A stretch of DNA of 64,000 bases from JAOAFZ01 sp964412815 (GTDB lineage Bacteria; Patescibacteriota; Microgenomatia; UBA1406; GWC2-37-13): contig CAYPQF010000050.1 of assembly GCA_964412815.1 (NCBI GenBank), positions 1 to 64,000 on the forward strand. The letters run 5' to 3'. The stretch's first letter is position 1, and every line of letters begins with the position of its first letter. The position numbers and the translations under genes were made by a program. Shown here one piece after another: positions 16,977 to 24,927 of this stretch. The notes under the pieces were generated by a model. That model had not been told where the DNA came from. It saw nothing but the letters and a program-made list of their open reading frames with translations, and did no database searches.

Positions 16977-18743
16977 TTAATAGAGCTCGTACTGTTCAAG
17001 CAGCTTTTTGTTTCCCTCAACTTGATAGCGGAGCAGGTCAGAATAGATACCTGGCTTCTTGGCGAGTTCCTGTGGAGTGCCGCAGTCAACAACACCGCCC
17101 TTATCCAGCACAATAATCTTGTGCACATCCTGAATAGTGGAGAAGCGATGGGCGATGATCAACGTAAGACGGTTATGAACCAGTTTCTCTAGACCAATCT
17201 GAACTTCTTTCTCCGAACGGGCATCCAGACTGCTGGTTGCTTCGTCCAGAATCAGGATCGGAGCGTCCTTCAGAATTGCACGGGCAATCTGAATTCGCTG
17301 TTTTTGTCCTCCGGATAGCCGTACCCCACGTTCACCAATCTCCGAGTGAATTCCTTTGGGGAGTTTTTCTACAAAGGAAAATGCATTTGCCAGTTTAAGA
17401 GCGCGGATAACATCATCTTCGGTAGCTTTCATACCATACGCGACATTATCGAAAATCGTAGAGGAGAACAGCTCGTTCTCCTGAAAGACCAGCGACACAT
17501 TATTGCGGATAAATTTATGGGTAAGATCGGTATATGGGGTATCATTAAAGAGAATCTGACCATTGGTCACATCGTAAAACTTGAGAATCAAACTGACAAT
17601 GGTTGATTTTCCTACACCACTATGACCAACCAGCGCAACCTGTTCGTTCGGGTGTAACGTAAATGAAATGTTCTTGATGACCATATCAGACTCTTCATAC
17701 TTAAACGAAACGTTCTGAAACTCAATCTTGGCCTTTTCTACCCGTTCAACTGTCTCTTCCGAGTCGTACAGCTCTACTGACGGAAGATTCATAACCTCGA
17801 AGTATTCTTTTGATCCCTGTTCTGCACGCTGCACCTGTTCGAGAATGTACGACATCGCAAACAGCGGCGCGCGTGTCATTCCAATCAGCTGAAGCAGCAA
17901 TACCAGTTCACCGATTGTCAACGTCCCCTGAAAGGTACTGTAAAAGATCACGATGTTTACGATTGCCAGAATTACCTGCAAGCTTAAGTTACGATACATA
18001 TCAAAGATATGAAAATCACGACTTTGCTTGGCAAAAATCCGGTTAATTTTTTTCAGATTATCTGATACAAACCGATACTCCTGTAACTCGGTAATAAAAC
18101 TTTTTACCAGTTTGATATTACCGATAACCTCAGAAATACGCCCGCGCACTTTGTCTTCCAGGACATTCTTTTTTGATTCTTCCTTGCCCCAAATCTTGGT
18201 GGAATAGTTACTTAACGTGACATAGATCGGGAAGAGAATCAGAATAAAAAAGCCGACTGGCACACTGTAATAAAACATCACTGCCAGAGAAAGAACAATC
18301 TGCAGAATATTCGGCAGAATAAAGTTAGTGGCGGTGTTGATAAAGTCGTGGATCGTCTGAATGCCTCGATTCAACTGATTCACCACTTTTCCGGAGATCT
18401 GGGAGTCGTAGAACGACTGTGGTAAGGTTAAGACTTTATGATAGTAGCGTTCTGTCAGGAAGCGGCGGATCTCACCGGTCAGATGGTCTCCGAGACGCTC
18501 GCTGAGAGCTGTCACCAGAACACCCAGTACACTCGTACCAAAGGCTGCGGCGATAAGCCATATTAATTTCTGCAGATTGCCTCCCGAACCATTTATCTGT
18601 GCGACAATCTCATCAACGATAAACTTTGAGAGTAATGGCGTAGCCAGCTGAAAGAGAGAAACGAAGATGATAAGGAAACCCACTACGATAATAAGTTTAT
18701 ACAGGGGTTTAGCGAGTTTAATAATTGCAATAATATTCTTCAT
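16977..18743 (-). CDS. ABC exporter, fused permease and ATPase
   Basis: A 588-residue type I exporter half-transporter. Six membrane helices with long cytoplasmic loops fill residues 1-330. The ATPase has Walker A GHSGVGKST, Q-loop FQENELFSS, signature LSGGQKQR, Walker B ILILDEATSSLD and H-loop IAHRFST, all intact. It should export a lipid, peptide or drug as a homodimer, or as a heterodimer with the degenerate exporter at 13281. The ATG at 18743 is preferred to an upstream TTG at 18752 because TATAAT lies 8 nt before it. Two unknown proteins follow on the same strand. Confidence 0.93.
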   Translation of the reverse strand: MKNIIAIIKLAKPLYKLIIVVGFLIIFVSLFQLATPLLSKFIVDEIVAQINGSGGNLQKLIWLIAAAFGTSVLGVLVTALSERLGDHLTGEIRRFLTERYYHKVLTLPQSFYDSQISGKVVNQLNRGIQTIHDFINTATNFILPNILQIVLSLAVMFYYSVPVGFFILILFPIYVTLSNYSTKIWGKEESKKNVLEDKVRGRISEVIGNIKLVKSFITELQEYRFVSDNLKKINRIFAKQSRDFHIFDMYRNLSLQVILAIVNIVIFYSTFQGTLTIGELVLLLQLIGMTRAPLFAMSYILEQVQRAEQGSKEYFEVMNLPSVELYDSEETVERVEKAKIEFQNVSFKYEESDMVIKNISFTLHPNEQVALVGHSGVGKSTIVSLILKFYDVTNGQILFNDTPYTDLTHKFIRNNVSLVFQENELFSSTIFDNVAYGMKATEDDVIRALKLANAFSFVEKLPKGIHSEIGERGVRLSGGQKQRIQIARAILKDAPILILDEATSSLDARSEKEVQIGLEKLVHNRLTLIIAHRFSTIQDVHKIIVLDKGGVVDCGTPQELAKKPGIYSDLLRYQVEGNKKLLEQYELY

Positions 18744-18751
18744 GTATTGCA

Positions 18752-18757
18752 ATTATA
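18752..18757 (-). promoter_or_regulatory. -10 element (TATAAT) of a leaderless start
   Basis: TATAAT on the minus strand ends 8 nt before the ATG at 18743 and overlaps the alternative TTG start, which argues against that start. Confidence 0.55.
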
Positions 18758-18787
18758 CAGCACCATTTAATTTGCTCAGAAGGTCAA

Positions 18788-19267
18788 TTAGGTACGGCGA
18801 TACCGGGTGTAGGGATTTTCGTGATACCGTCCGGCGCACCACGCAGCATATTGCTGTTGTTCTGCACTAAACTGGTGCAGTCGATGTGCAAAATCCACGT
18901 CTTCGATACCGGCCAACAGGTTCCGATTTGCGATATCAACCAGTGGCTGATAGAGGGGGTGATCTACGATGGCAGGATCAAGCTCCTGGTGAAGTGTAGC
19001 TGCGTGTAAAAATACAGCGTTCTGTCTCATCTGGAAGAGAACATCGGTGCGGAACTGCATCGAGATATGTCGTCGTTGTTCGTCGGTCATTTCAGCCAGG
19101 GTCGGTACCATATCCAGGGCATTAAGCAGTTGTGGGACGTTGGTTTGCTTGATCTGTTTATCCAGCTGACCCAGCATATACTCTGAGTAGAACCGTTCAT
19201 GACCGTTGCAAAACCGGGTCGAAACAACACGGGGAAGCCGTTGCTGCAGGTTGACAATTGCATGCAC
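18788..19267 (-). CDS. Unknown protein in the obg cluster
   Basis: A 159-residue His/Gln-rich soluble helical protein with no recognised family. It starts at a GTG 6 nt after the stop of the 19274 gene, with ACAGGA just upstream, and ends the obg-19274-18788 operon. HAATLHQELDPAIVDHPLYQPLVDIANRN suggests HD-like helices, but I cannot identify a metal-binding HD pair with confidence. Confidence 0.55.
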   Translation of the reverse strand: MHAIVNLQQRLPRVVSTRFCNGHERFYSEYMLGQLDKQIKQTNVPQLLNALDMVPTLAEMTDEQRRHISMQFRTDVLFQMRQNAVFLHAATLHQELDPAIVDHPLYQPLVDIANRNLLAGIEDVDFAHRLHQFSAEQQQYAAWCAGRYHENPYTRYRRT

Positions 19268-19273
19268 ATCCTG

Positions 19274-19549
19274 TCAGATCAACCAGAGGTGTTCCTCGTC
19301 GCACAATCCGGGATGAAAGACTTCGGATGCGTGTCCGCCGTTAAAGACAAAGTTGCCGTTATCATCCCATTGGAACACACGGAATTTCAAGAGGTCGTGG
19401 GTTAGGGCAGTACGTTCCGGCGGAATATAAACTCGTTCAAACGGAGTAGTATGAGGGAAGACCGGTAATATGGCAAGTTCCTGCCCAACCGGAGGTCTGT
19501 CCTGTTCTAATGAGACAGGCCCGGCAAGAACCTTTTGTCTTTGTAACAT
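19274..19549 (-). CDS. Unknown small protein after obg
   Basis: A 91-residue protein beginning 7 nt after the obg stop. It is Pro-rich with a DDNGNFVFNGGHASEVFHPGLCDEEHLWL C-terminal part that looks like small beta strands. No family is recognised. Tight spacing implies co-transcription with obg and the 18788 gene. Confidence 0.55.
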   Translation of the reverse strand: MLQRQKVLAGPVSLEQDRPPVGQELAILPVFPHTTPFERVYIPPERTALTHDLLKFRVFQWDDNGNFVFNGGHASEVFHPGLCDEEHLWLI

Positions 19550-19556
19550 GTAAATA

Positions 19557-20498
19557 TTAAATTACGATATTCTTGAGCTGTTCAATTGCATCTGGATCAT
19601 AGATAGAAACCACATGCACATCTTGATTACGTTGTTTCAGTTGATGAACCCTCTCTCTTATATCATTATCGTTTATCAAGTCGCGTTTAGTCAAGAGTAT
19701 TGTTTCAGGTTTATGTAAGAGTTCTGTATTGAAATTATGAAGTTCCTGTCGGATTGTATCGTAATCGCGTAAGACATCGTCAGAATCAGCCGCAATACAG
19801 TGGAAGAGACGGGAGACCTTTTCGATATGCTTCAAGAACTTGATTCCAAGCCCTTTTCCTGAGGATGCTCCTTCGATCAGACCAGGAATATCAGCAAGAA
19901 TCTTGTCATTGACTACTCCCAGATTCGGCTCTAAAGTAGTAAACGGGTAGTTGGCAGTACGTACATTGGCATTGGTCAACTCATTCAAAAGACTGCTTTT
20001 CCCGGCATTCGGCAGACCAATAAATCCATAATCTGCAATCAGCCGTAAAATTACCTTAAAAGTCCGCTGCTGTCCCGGTAAACCAGGCTGCGCGAAGCGG
20101 GGAGTGGTGTTGGTAGATGATTTAAAAGCATCGTTCCCTTTCCCACCTTTCCCTCCTTTACAGACTAAAAATGTTTCTCCATCCTGATTAATCTCAATCT
20201 CTTCGCCAGTCTCGATGTCCCGAAGCAAAGTGCCAATAGGGAAGTGAAGCGTAAGGTCGTTTCCATCCGCTCCTGTACGACGCTGACCCTCACCGGGGTT
20301 CCCGTTTTGAGCCGCATGTTTACCTTTTTGAGCATAGTAGTTGAGAGAGACCCATTGCCGGTCTCCCATGACATACACATCACCACCGGTACCTCCGTCG
20401 CCACCATCAGGGCCGGTTTTATGTCCCGGGAAAAACGAAACCTTACCCGGTCCGCCTTTTCCTGCTTTTATGGTAATTGTTGCTTCATCTACAAGCAT
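19557..20498 (-). CDS. obg: Obg/CgtA family GTPase, short form
   Basis: Residues 1-155 form the glycine-rich Obg fold (KAGKGGPGKVSF, GPDGGDGGTGGDVYV, GKGGKGNDAFKSSTN). The GTPase domain has G1 GLPNAGKSS, switch TTLEPNLG, G3 DIPGLIEGA and G4 TKRD. At 313 residues it lacks the C-terminal OCT domain of longer homologues. Obg couples nucleotide levels to 50S ribosome assembly. The G4 Thr in place of the usual Asn is a conservative variant. TATAAT lies 5 nt before the ATG. It is first in an operon with two unknown genes. Confidence 0.95.
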   Translation of the reverse strand: MLVDEATITIKAGKGGPGKVSFFPGHKTGPDGGDGGTGGDVYVMGDRQWVSLNYYAQKGKHAAQNGNPGEGQRRTGADGNDLTLHFPIGTLLRDIETGEEIEINQDGETFLVCKGGKGGKGNDAFKSSTNTTPRFAQPGLPGQQRTFKVILRLIADYGFIGLPNAGKSSLLNELTNANVRTANYPFTTLEPNLGVVNDKILADIPGLIEGASSGKGLGIKFLKHIEKVSRLFHCIAADSDDVLRDYDTIRQELHNFNTELLHKPETILLTKRDLINDNDIRERVHQLKQRNQDVHVVSIYDPDAIEQLKNIVI

Positions 20499-20503
20499 GC
20501 TCT

Positions 20504-20509
20504 ATTATA
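20504..20509 (-). promoter_or_regulatory. -10 element (TATAAT) of the obg operon
   Basis: TATAAT on the minus strand ends 5 nt before the obg ATG, with no ribosome site. Confidence 0.55.
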
Positions 20510-20602
20510 CCCCACGATCAAGCTAAAACTGGTGCAACTCTCTTAAATATAGTATAACACTATACATAGTAGCGTTAGTCCCATTACGCAAGGAGCACCT
20601 CG

Positions 20603-20974
20603 ATGGAGGCGTTTCATCTGAGCCCGGAACTCGCACAGGTCCTTGTCCGGAGTATTCTCGTGTTGATCTCGTCCGCCAGCACGCTCATCTGGCTTCTGTC
20701 CCGCAGCGAGCTGATGAACGGACAAATCATCATGACAACCTGGTGGTTGTCCGAGCTGGCCTTCAGCCTGGTGGCAGCTGAGCTGCTACCCGTGCCGCAG
20801 GTCTTCACGTTCGGCCTGGGTATGTCCGCCTTCGGCATCGGCATCCTGACGATGCATCGACTGATAACCGCCAGCTATATGGAGAACCTGCGCAAGCGGG
20901 ATCTCCTGGTAGCTTTCACACTCGGCACCACCCTGCTGAATATCATACCGATTGTAGGTGTTGCCGGAGTTTAG
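20603..20974 (+). CDS. Small membrane protein, GC-rich class
   Basis: A 123-residue protein with about four transmembrane helices and a short cytoplasmic loop (ENLRKRD). No family is recognised. AAGGAG (20590-20595) lies 7 nt before the ATG and a TATA-rich promoter region lies about 40 nt further up, so it has a true leader. It is GC-rich beside obg and CYTH neighbours. It is followed at 34 nt by a second membrane gene and one shared terminator. Confidence 0.65.
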   Translation: MEAFHLSPELAQVLVRSILVLISSASTLIWLLSRSELMNGQIIMTTWWLSELAFSLVAAELLPVPQVFTFGLGMSAFGIGILTMHRLITASYMENLRKRDLLVAFTLGTTLLNIIPIVGVAGV

Positions 20975-21008
20975 CAGGAGCCGGCACCAGCAAGAGAGGA
21001 AGACCGTT

Positions 21009-21452
21009 ATGTCCTACGATGCGAGTCTTTGGATTCTGGGCGGCTTGTTCACGCTGTTTCTTTGGAGCCTCATCCTCAACACCGCGCTCGGACTGCTCTG
21101 GTCGATCTACGCTGCCGCGCTCGCATTGTTCAAGGTAAAGCGCGAGCAGCTAACCTGGGTGCAAGCTACGAGTACCGGCATTCAGTACGCGCTCATGGTG
21201 CTCATCCTTACCAGCCTGGCTCCTGACGCGTGGGAGGAGACGCGCACCTTCCACCTGTTGGGTGTGGTGGGCATCGCATCGCTGATGAGCGGTGCGGTCA
21301 GCCAGCGGAAGCCGCACGACACCCATCTGCCGCCGTTCCACTGGGCGGAGATGTTCGTGGCCACCATCTACCTGTATCTGGTGGTGGAGGGACTTGGCCC
21401 GCACATCGTGCCAGCTCTGGAGTTCCTGGTGAAGCGGATCGTCGGCGCTTGA
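21009..21452 (+). CDS. Small membrane protein, GC-rich class
   Basis: A 147-residue protein with about four transmembrane helices and an amphipathic centre (KVKREQLTWVQAT). No family is recognised. The ATG at 21009 is chosen over 20958 because AGAGAGGA lies just before it and the earlier start overlaps the previous gene. It probably forms a two-gene unit, and perhaps a complex, with the 20603 product. Confidence 0.65.
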   Translation: MSYDASLWILGGLFTLFLWSLILNTALGLLWSIYAAALALFKVKREQLTWVQATSTGIQYALMVLILTSLAPDAWEETRTFHLLGVVGIASLMSGAVSQRKPHDTHLPPFHWAEMFVATIYLYLVVEGLGPHIVPALEFLVKRIVGA

Positions 21453-21485
21453 GATGCGTGATCTCAGGCTACGGGACGGCTAGAT

Positions 21486-21514
21486 GCGGCGGGGTAACAC
21501 CCGCCGCTTTTTTT
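21486..21514 (+). terminator. Rho-independent terminator
   Basis: GCGGCGGGG pairs with CCCGCCGC around a TAACA-type loop, followed by seven T. It closes the 20603-21009 unit. Confidence 0.9.
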
Positions 21515-21546
21515 ATACAAGAGAACCGTACATTCTAACAATTACA

Positions 21547-22089
21547 TTAATGTTTCAACCACGGGGGAGGGCCATTGAGCGCAATGGTTACATTCTTGCA
21601 GTCCTTTCTCAGAGATTCATTCATAGGCTGAAGCCATGGGGGGAGCTTATTTTCAAAATTCTGACACTGTTTTTTATCTTCAAACTCTACTTCAGCAGTA
21701 AAGAGCGGAAGGTAATCGGGACCAAAATCAAACTCATCAACTTCAATCAGTAAACGCCGGCGATGAATATGGGTACGTTTCTTTACAATCGTCATTCCAA
21801 TACGGTTATCATAATACTCTTCATATTGACCTTGAGATATCGGCACTTCGTGCTCCCAGGTGTGGCCTTCCGCTTCAAATTTTGAAGTAAAGACCCAGGA
21901 TACAGCCCCATTCATATCAGTAATCTGACGAACCCGGGTATTGCCAGCTGCTTCGATCGTGAGATACGACTGCTCAATCAGAAGATAGGGGGCATCCATA
22001 TAGTCGTCAGGAAGATCCCGAACCAGATATTTTCGCTCAAATTCAGTTCGATACTCACGGTCTTCAACTTTTCGCACGCGCTCAGCCAT
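21547..22089 (-). CDS. CYTH-domain protein (triphosphatase-like)
   Basis: A 180-residue CYTH tunnel-fold protein. The entry strand EFERKYLV carries the acidic-basic ExExK-type pattern, slightly altered. Later strands alternate charges as the fold requires (TRVRQI, FTSKFEAEG, TIVKKRTHI, LLIEVDEF, FTAEVEFED). CYTH enzymes hydrolyse inorganic triphosphate or thiamine triphosphate, or cyclise ATP. The ATG at 22089 is chosen because the family begins a few residues in. TATAAT is 26 nt upstream, so this gene has a short leader. The C-terminus is close to the terminator of the GC-rich unit. Confidence 0.85.
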   Translation of the reverse strand: MAERVRKVEDREYRTEFERKYLVRDLPDDYMDAPYLLIEQSYLTIEAAGNTRVRQITDMNGAVSWVFTSKFEAEGHTWEHEVPISQGQYEEYYDNRIGMTIVKKRTHIHRRRLLIEVDEFDFGPDYLPLFTAEVEFEDKKQCQNFENKLPPWLQPMNESLRKDCKNVTIALNGPPPWLKH

Positions 22090-22132
22090 AAATTGGAAAA
22101 TGTGTATTGAAGGAATTATACCATAGAAATCG

Positions 22133-22303
22133 TTAATCCCCGCAGCAGGGAATCTTAAAACCACAGTTTTTACAGATGGCATCTTTGCTGCCCTGGAGTG
22201 CACTCAACGTATTCCCACAAGAGGGACATTCGGTCGTGCAGTTTTTGAGGTGCTGTTCGCGCTGTTCTTCTTCGTATTGTTTTGTTGCTTTGTAACTGTC
22301 CAT
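22133..22303 (-). CDS. Small zinc-ribbon protein downstream of fur
   Basis: A 56-residue protein with CPSCG and CKNCG knuckles 18 residues apart and a CC pair near the end, a rubredoxin-like zinc ribbon. The ATG at 22303 is one base after the fur stop, so translation is likely coupled. Its role is unknown; the position suggests a link to metal homeostasis. Confidence 0.7.
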   Translation of the reverse strand: MDSYKATKQYEEEQREQHLKNCTTECPSCGNTLSALQGSKDAICKNCGFKIPCCGD

Positions 22304-22304
22304 A

Positions 22305-22685
22305 TTACAGAGTTCCGGTTTTAATGCGGGTTTCACAATTCCTGCAGATTCCTTCCATATCAATATGGATTGATTTAATCGTAAACAACGAATTTGCTAC
22401 ACTTTTTTTGATAATCTCGGTATCGATTGTGATCGGATAGACGGTGTCACATACAGAGCAGATAAAGTGATGGTGCGGATGGGCATTGGCTACTTCGTAG
22501 CTGGCAATATTCTTATCGTGAATGATCTCTTTTAGATGACCTTGTCGGACCAGTGTGTGTATATTCCGGTACACAGTGGATTTATTGACGTCAGGGATCT
22601 TTTCAAGAATCTCGACCGCAGTCAGCAGATGTTTATCTTTAAATAAATCCATGATTCGCTGTGAAGTATTGGTTAGAGCTGGCAT
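22305..22685 (-). CDS. Fur-family metal-responsive repressor
   Basis: A 126-residue protein. A winged-helix DNA-binding half (TNTSQRIMDLF, VNKSTVYRNIHTL) is followed by a dimerisation half with metal ligands HPHHHFICSVC and a structural CRNC pair. Fur relatives repress iron, zinc or peroxide-response genes; sequence alone does not decide which metal. TATAAT is 6 nt before the ATG. It is co-transcribed with a zinc-ribbon gene, and a ZIP-like transporter lies 1.5 kb away. Confidence 0.92.
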   Translation of the reverse strand: MPALTNTSQRIMDLFKDKHLLTAVEILEKIPDVNKSTVYRNIHTLVRQGHLKEIIHDKNIASYEVANAHPHHHFICSVCDTVYPITIDTEIIKKSVANSLFTIKSIHIDMEGICRNCETRIKTGTL

Positions 22686-22691
22686 ATGAAG

Positions 22692-22697
22692 ATTATA
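22692..22697 (-). promoter_or_regulatory. -10 element (TATAAT) of fur
   Basis: TATAAT on the minus strand ends 6 nt before the fur ATG, implying a leaderless transcript. Confidence 0.55.
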
Positions 22698-22792
22698 CCT
22701 GACTGATATGACAGTGTAAAACTGGAATTTTCCTCATTCTTTTGATATACTACAGGTTAGAAAGTTGTCTCATCATATAAAGGAGGGCAGGA

Positions 22793-23629
22793 ATGCCTCT
22801 GTACCCAGTGATAGTGGTAAAAACCCCGGGTGGGGATGTTGTTCTACCAACGGAACTACTGTACACCGACGCCCATGTGAAAACCTGGGAGCGGAACACC
22901 GGAAGGAAGTACGAAGGTGTCGAGTTCCACAAGCTGTACAACGCCCGTATTCAGGAAGGTCGGCTGAGGGCGTACGCCATGTGCATCGACAGCAGCCAGG
23001 AGGGCAAGCCGCTGGTGCCGATGCCTGAGCGTCAGCGGCAGCGACTTGAGGAGACCGGGGAGTCTGCAGGCCCGATCAGGCCGTTCAGCGACCAGTGGCT
23101 CGGGGGATGGTGGGCACACCTCAAGATCCCGGTGCCTGCCTTGGTCCTGGCGGTCATTGCCATCGGTCTGTCGTATGCATTTGGTATCTTTGGCGGGCCA
23201 AACCGGTTCGCCACGGACTCGGTGCCGGAGACGACGGCTGATATCAGCGCTGCCACCGGGGGAGGGGCGGAGACATTGGCGCCACCACCACCACCGCCTA
23301 CCACCGCGCCGACGGAGGCGCCTACCACGGGAGAGTTTGTCCAGGTCCAGAGCGGGGCGACACTGACCGACGAGGGCTGCGAGGCGAAGCCCGTGATGAC
23401 CGTCGAGGTGATCTACAACATGACGGCCAAGACCATCACGGCGTCGGTCAACCTGGGCGGCACGGTGACCCCACACGTGATCCCGTACGTCAACACGGTG
23501 GACCCCTCAGTCGGCGGCAACAAGATCGTGCAGACCGTCGGGAACTGCTCCATCGAGTTCCAGGTGGATGACCCGAACAAGCCGGCGCCGCTGCTGCTCT
23601 ACCGGTTCCGGAACGATTTCCAGCCGTAA
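22793..23629 (+). CDS. Single-pass membrane protein with Pro/Thr linker, GC-rich class
   Basis: A 278-residue protein. Residues 1-95 form a cytoplasmic domain (GGDVVLPTELLYTDAHVKTWE). One membrane helix follows near 110-130 (PALVLAVIAIGLSYAFGIF), then a Pro/Thr-rich linker (poly-Pro run near 165) and a beta-rich extracellular domain with two Cys (DEGCEAK and GNCSIEF) that could form a disulfide. No family is recognised. AGGAGG lies 6 nt before the ATG, and TATACT lies about 40 nt up. A strong hairpin follows. Confidence 0.65.
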   Translation: MPLYPVIVVKTPGGDVVLPTELLYTDAHVKTWERNTGRKYEGVEFHKLYNARIQEGRLRAYAMCIDSSQEGKPLVPMPERQRQRLEETGESAGPIRPFSDQWLGGWWAHLKIPVPALVLAVIAIGLSYAFGIFGGPNRFATDSVPETTADISAATGGGAETLAPPPPPPTTAPTEAPTTGEFVQVQSGATLTDEGCEAKPVMTVEVIYNMTAKTITASVNLGGTVTPHVIPYVNTVDPSVGGNKIVQTVGNCSIEFQVDDPNKPAPLLLYRFRNDFQP

Positions 23630-23708
23630 GCAGAGTCGGTCCAACGGACAGCGTTACGAAACGAGTATAGAAGGAGAATCAGCCCGAAAGAAGATGAAGA
23701 AATTCGTC

Positions 23709-23740
23709 GGGGATGGCGCGCGCGATGCGCCGCCATCCCC
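23709..23740 (+). terminator. G-run hairpin after the 22793 gene
   Basis: GGGGATGGCG (23709-23718) and CGCCATCCCC (23731-23740) pair perfectly. There is no T tract. The same GGGATGGCG stem recurs in the terminator at 42836. Confidence 0.65.
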
Positions 23741-23789
23741 ACGGAGACCCCATAGATCCACCGCTCTCACGGTGAAAAGGATTACGCTG

Positions 23790-24176
23790 TTACCGCTGAT
23801 ACCAGGCAAAGATCAGGCTGCTCAGATTGAGCAGGAAGAGCACAAGCCAGACCATACCCTCACGAAACTCCCGGCTTCGCACCCGCCAGAAGGGCACTTC
23901 ACGCCGCTCGATGCTTCGCAGCCTTCCATAGGCAAAATATCCCGTGATAAGAGCATATACAACCAGCGTCCAGAACATCGAGTTGACCGCCAGCATCCGC
24001 ACCACCGGCAGCTGAGTGAACTGCTCGATGAGGTTGATCAACAACACTCCCAGCAATGGCAACGCCAGATACCGGAACTGAGGAACCATATCGTTCCGGC
24101 TCGCCGAGCCAAACAGCAGCAGTCCTGCGTAGATCCCGACCAGTACAAACGGGATCATGTGTGGTATGAGTTGCAT
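23790..24176 (-). CDS. Four-helix membrane protein, unknown
   Basis: A 128-residue protein with about four membrane helices and a basic segment (RVRSREFREG) before the last. The ATG at 24176 is chosen because GGAG precedes it by a few bases; the longer frame to 24233 adds a polar stretch without support. No family is recognised. It is GC-rich relative to the ZIP-like gene next to it. Confidence 0.6.
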   Translation of the reverse strand: MQLIPHMIPFVLVGIYAGLLLFGSASRNDMVPQFRYLALPLLGVLLINLIEQFTQLPVVRMLAVNSMFWTLVVYALITGYFAYGRLRSIERREVPFWRVRSREFREGMVWLVLFLLNLSSLIFAWYQR

Positions 24177-24210
24177 TGCAGCACTCCATCTATCGGATAC
24201 GAAGCTTCTA

Positions 24211-24891
24211 TTATACCAACACCATGCAGACAAAGAAAAAGAGTGCTCCCAGTATAAAAAAGAGAGGATTTCCTTGTTTTCCTTCGGGCAATTCTTCCCG
24301 AATGGCGATGTAGATAATGGCTCCTGCAGTAAAGGAGAACATTAATACCCGCATGAGCGGTGAGACAAATCCAAACGCAGGTACCAGCGCACCTGCCATG
24401 GTGGTAAGAAATATGGTCGGCGTTTTGAGAGACTTGTTTTCTTCGTGGTGCAGTTCGTGATAGGAAATTTCAGACAATGCGTTGTGAATAGCAATCAGAA
24501 ACAGCAGGACAAAGCCTTCTACCAGGTTATTTTTTAACAACTCGGTAAGGGAAAAGGTAAGCACAAAGTGATAGACACCAACCGCCAGCAAGTGGATCTC
24601 ATCCAGCAGGAAATGCTTTTTTTTCAGGTTCCGGGCACGAAAGACAAACTTGAGAAGAGCATGAAAAAACACAAAACCGAGCAGGGTAACAGCCATGGTC
24701 TCGATGCGAGTTTCCTGACCCAGCCTACTGATCTCCGGAAGCAGGATGAGAAAGACGTACCCGACAGACAGTCCCGCAGCAATAGACTGAACAATCTCAA
24801 TATTTTTTCGGGATTTAATATCCCATTTCACCCCCAGATAATGCGCGAGAAACAGAATCACGGGAACAATATAGAGATATAGCTGCTGCAT
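24211..24891 (-). CDS. ZIP-like metal transporter homologue, divergent
   Basis: A 226-residue protein with about seven membrane helices. SIAAGLSVGYVFLILLPE matches the helix-2 region of ZIP transporters. HNALSE with YHELHH sits where ZIPs carry the HN-PEG metal site, and FTAGAIIYIAIREELPEGK matches the helix-5 motif. ZIPs import Zn2+, Fe2+ or Mn2+. The metal helices are altered, so substrate and activity are uncertain. It fits with the Fur-family regulator 1.5 kb away. Confidence 0.65.
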   Translation of the reverse strand: MQQLYLYIVPVILFLAHYLGVKWDIKSRKNIEIVQSIAAGLSVGYVFLILLPEISRLGQETRIETMAVTLLGFVFFHALLKFVFRARNLKKKHFLLDEIHLLAVGVYHFVLTFSLTELLKNNLVEGFVLLFLIAIHNALSEISYHELHHEENKSLKTPTIFLTTMAGALVPAFGFVSPLMRVLMFSFTAGAIIYIAIREELPEGKQGNPLFFILGALFFFVCMVLV

Positions 24892-24927
24892 AGACTGTTT
24901 TTATTGTGACCCGTTTGAGAACGTTTG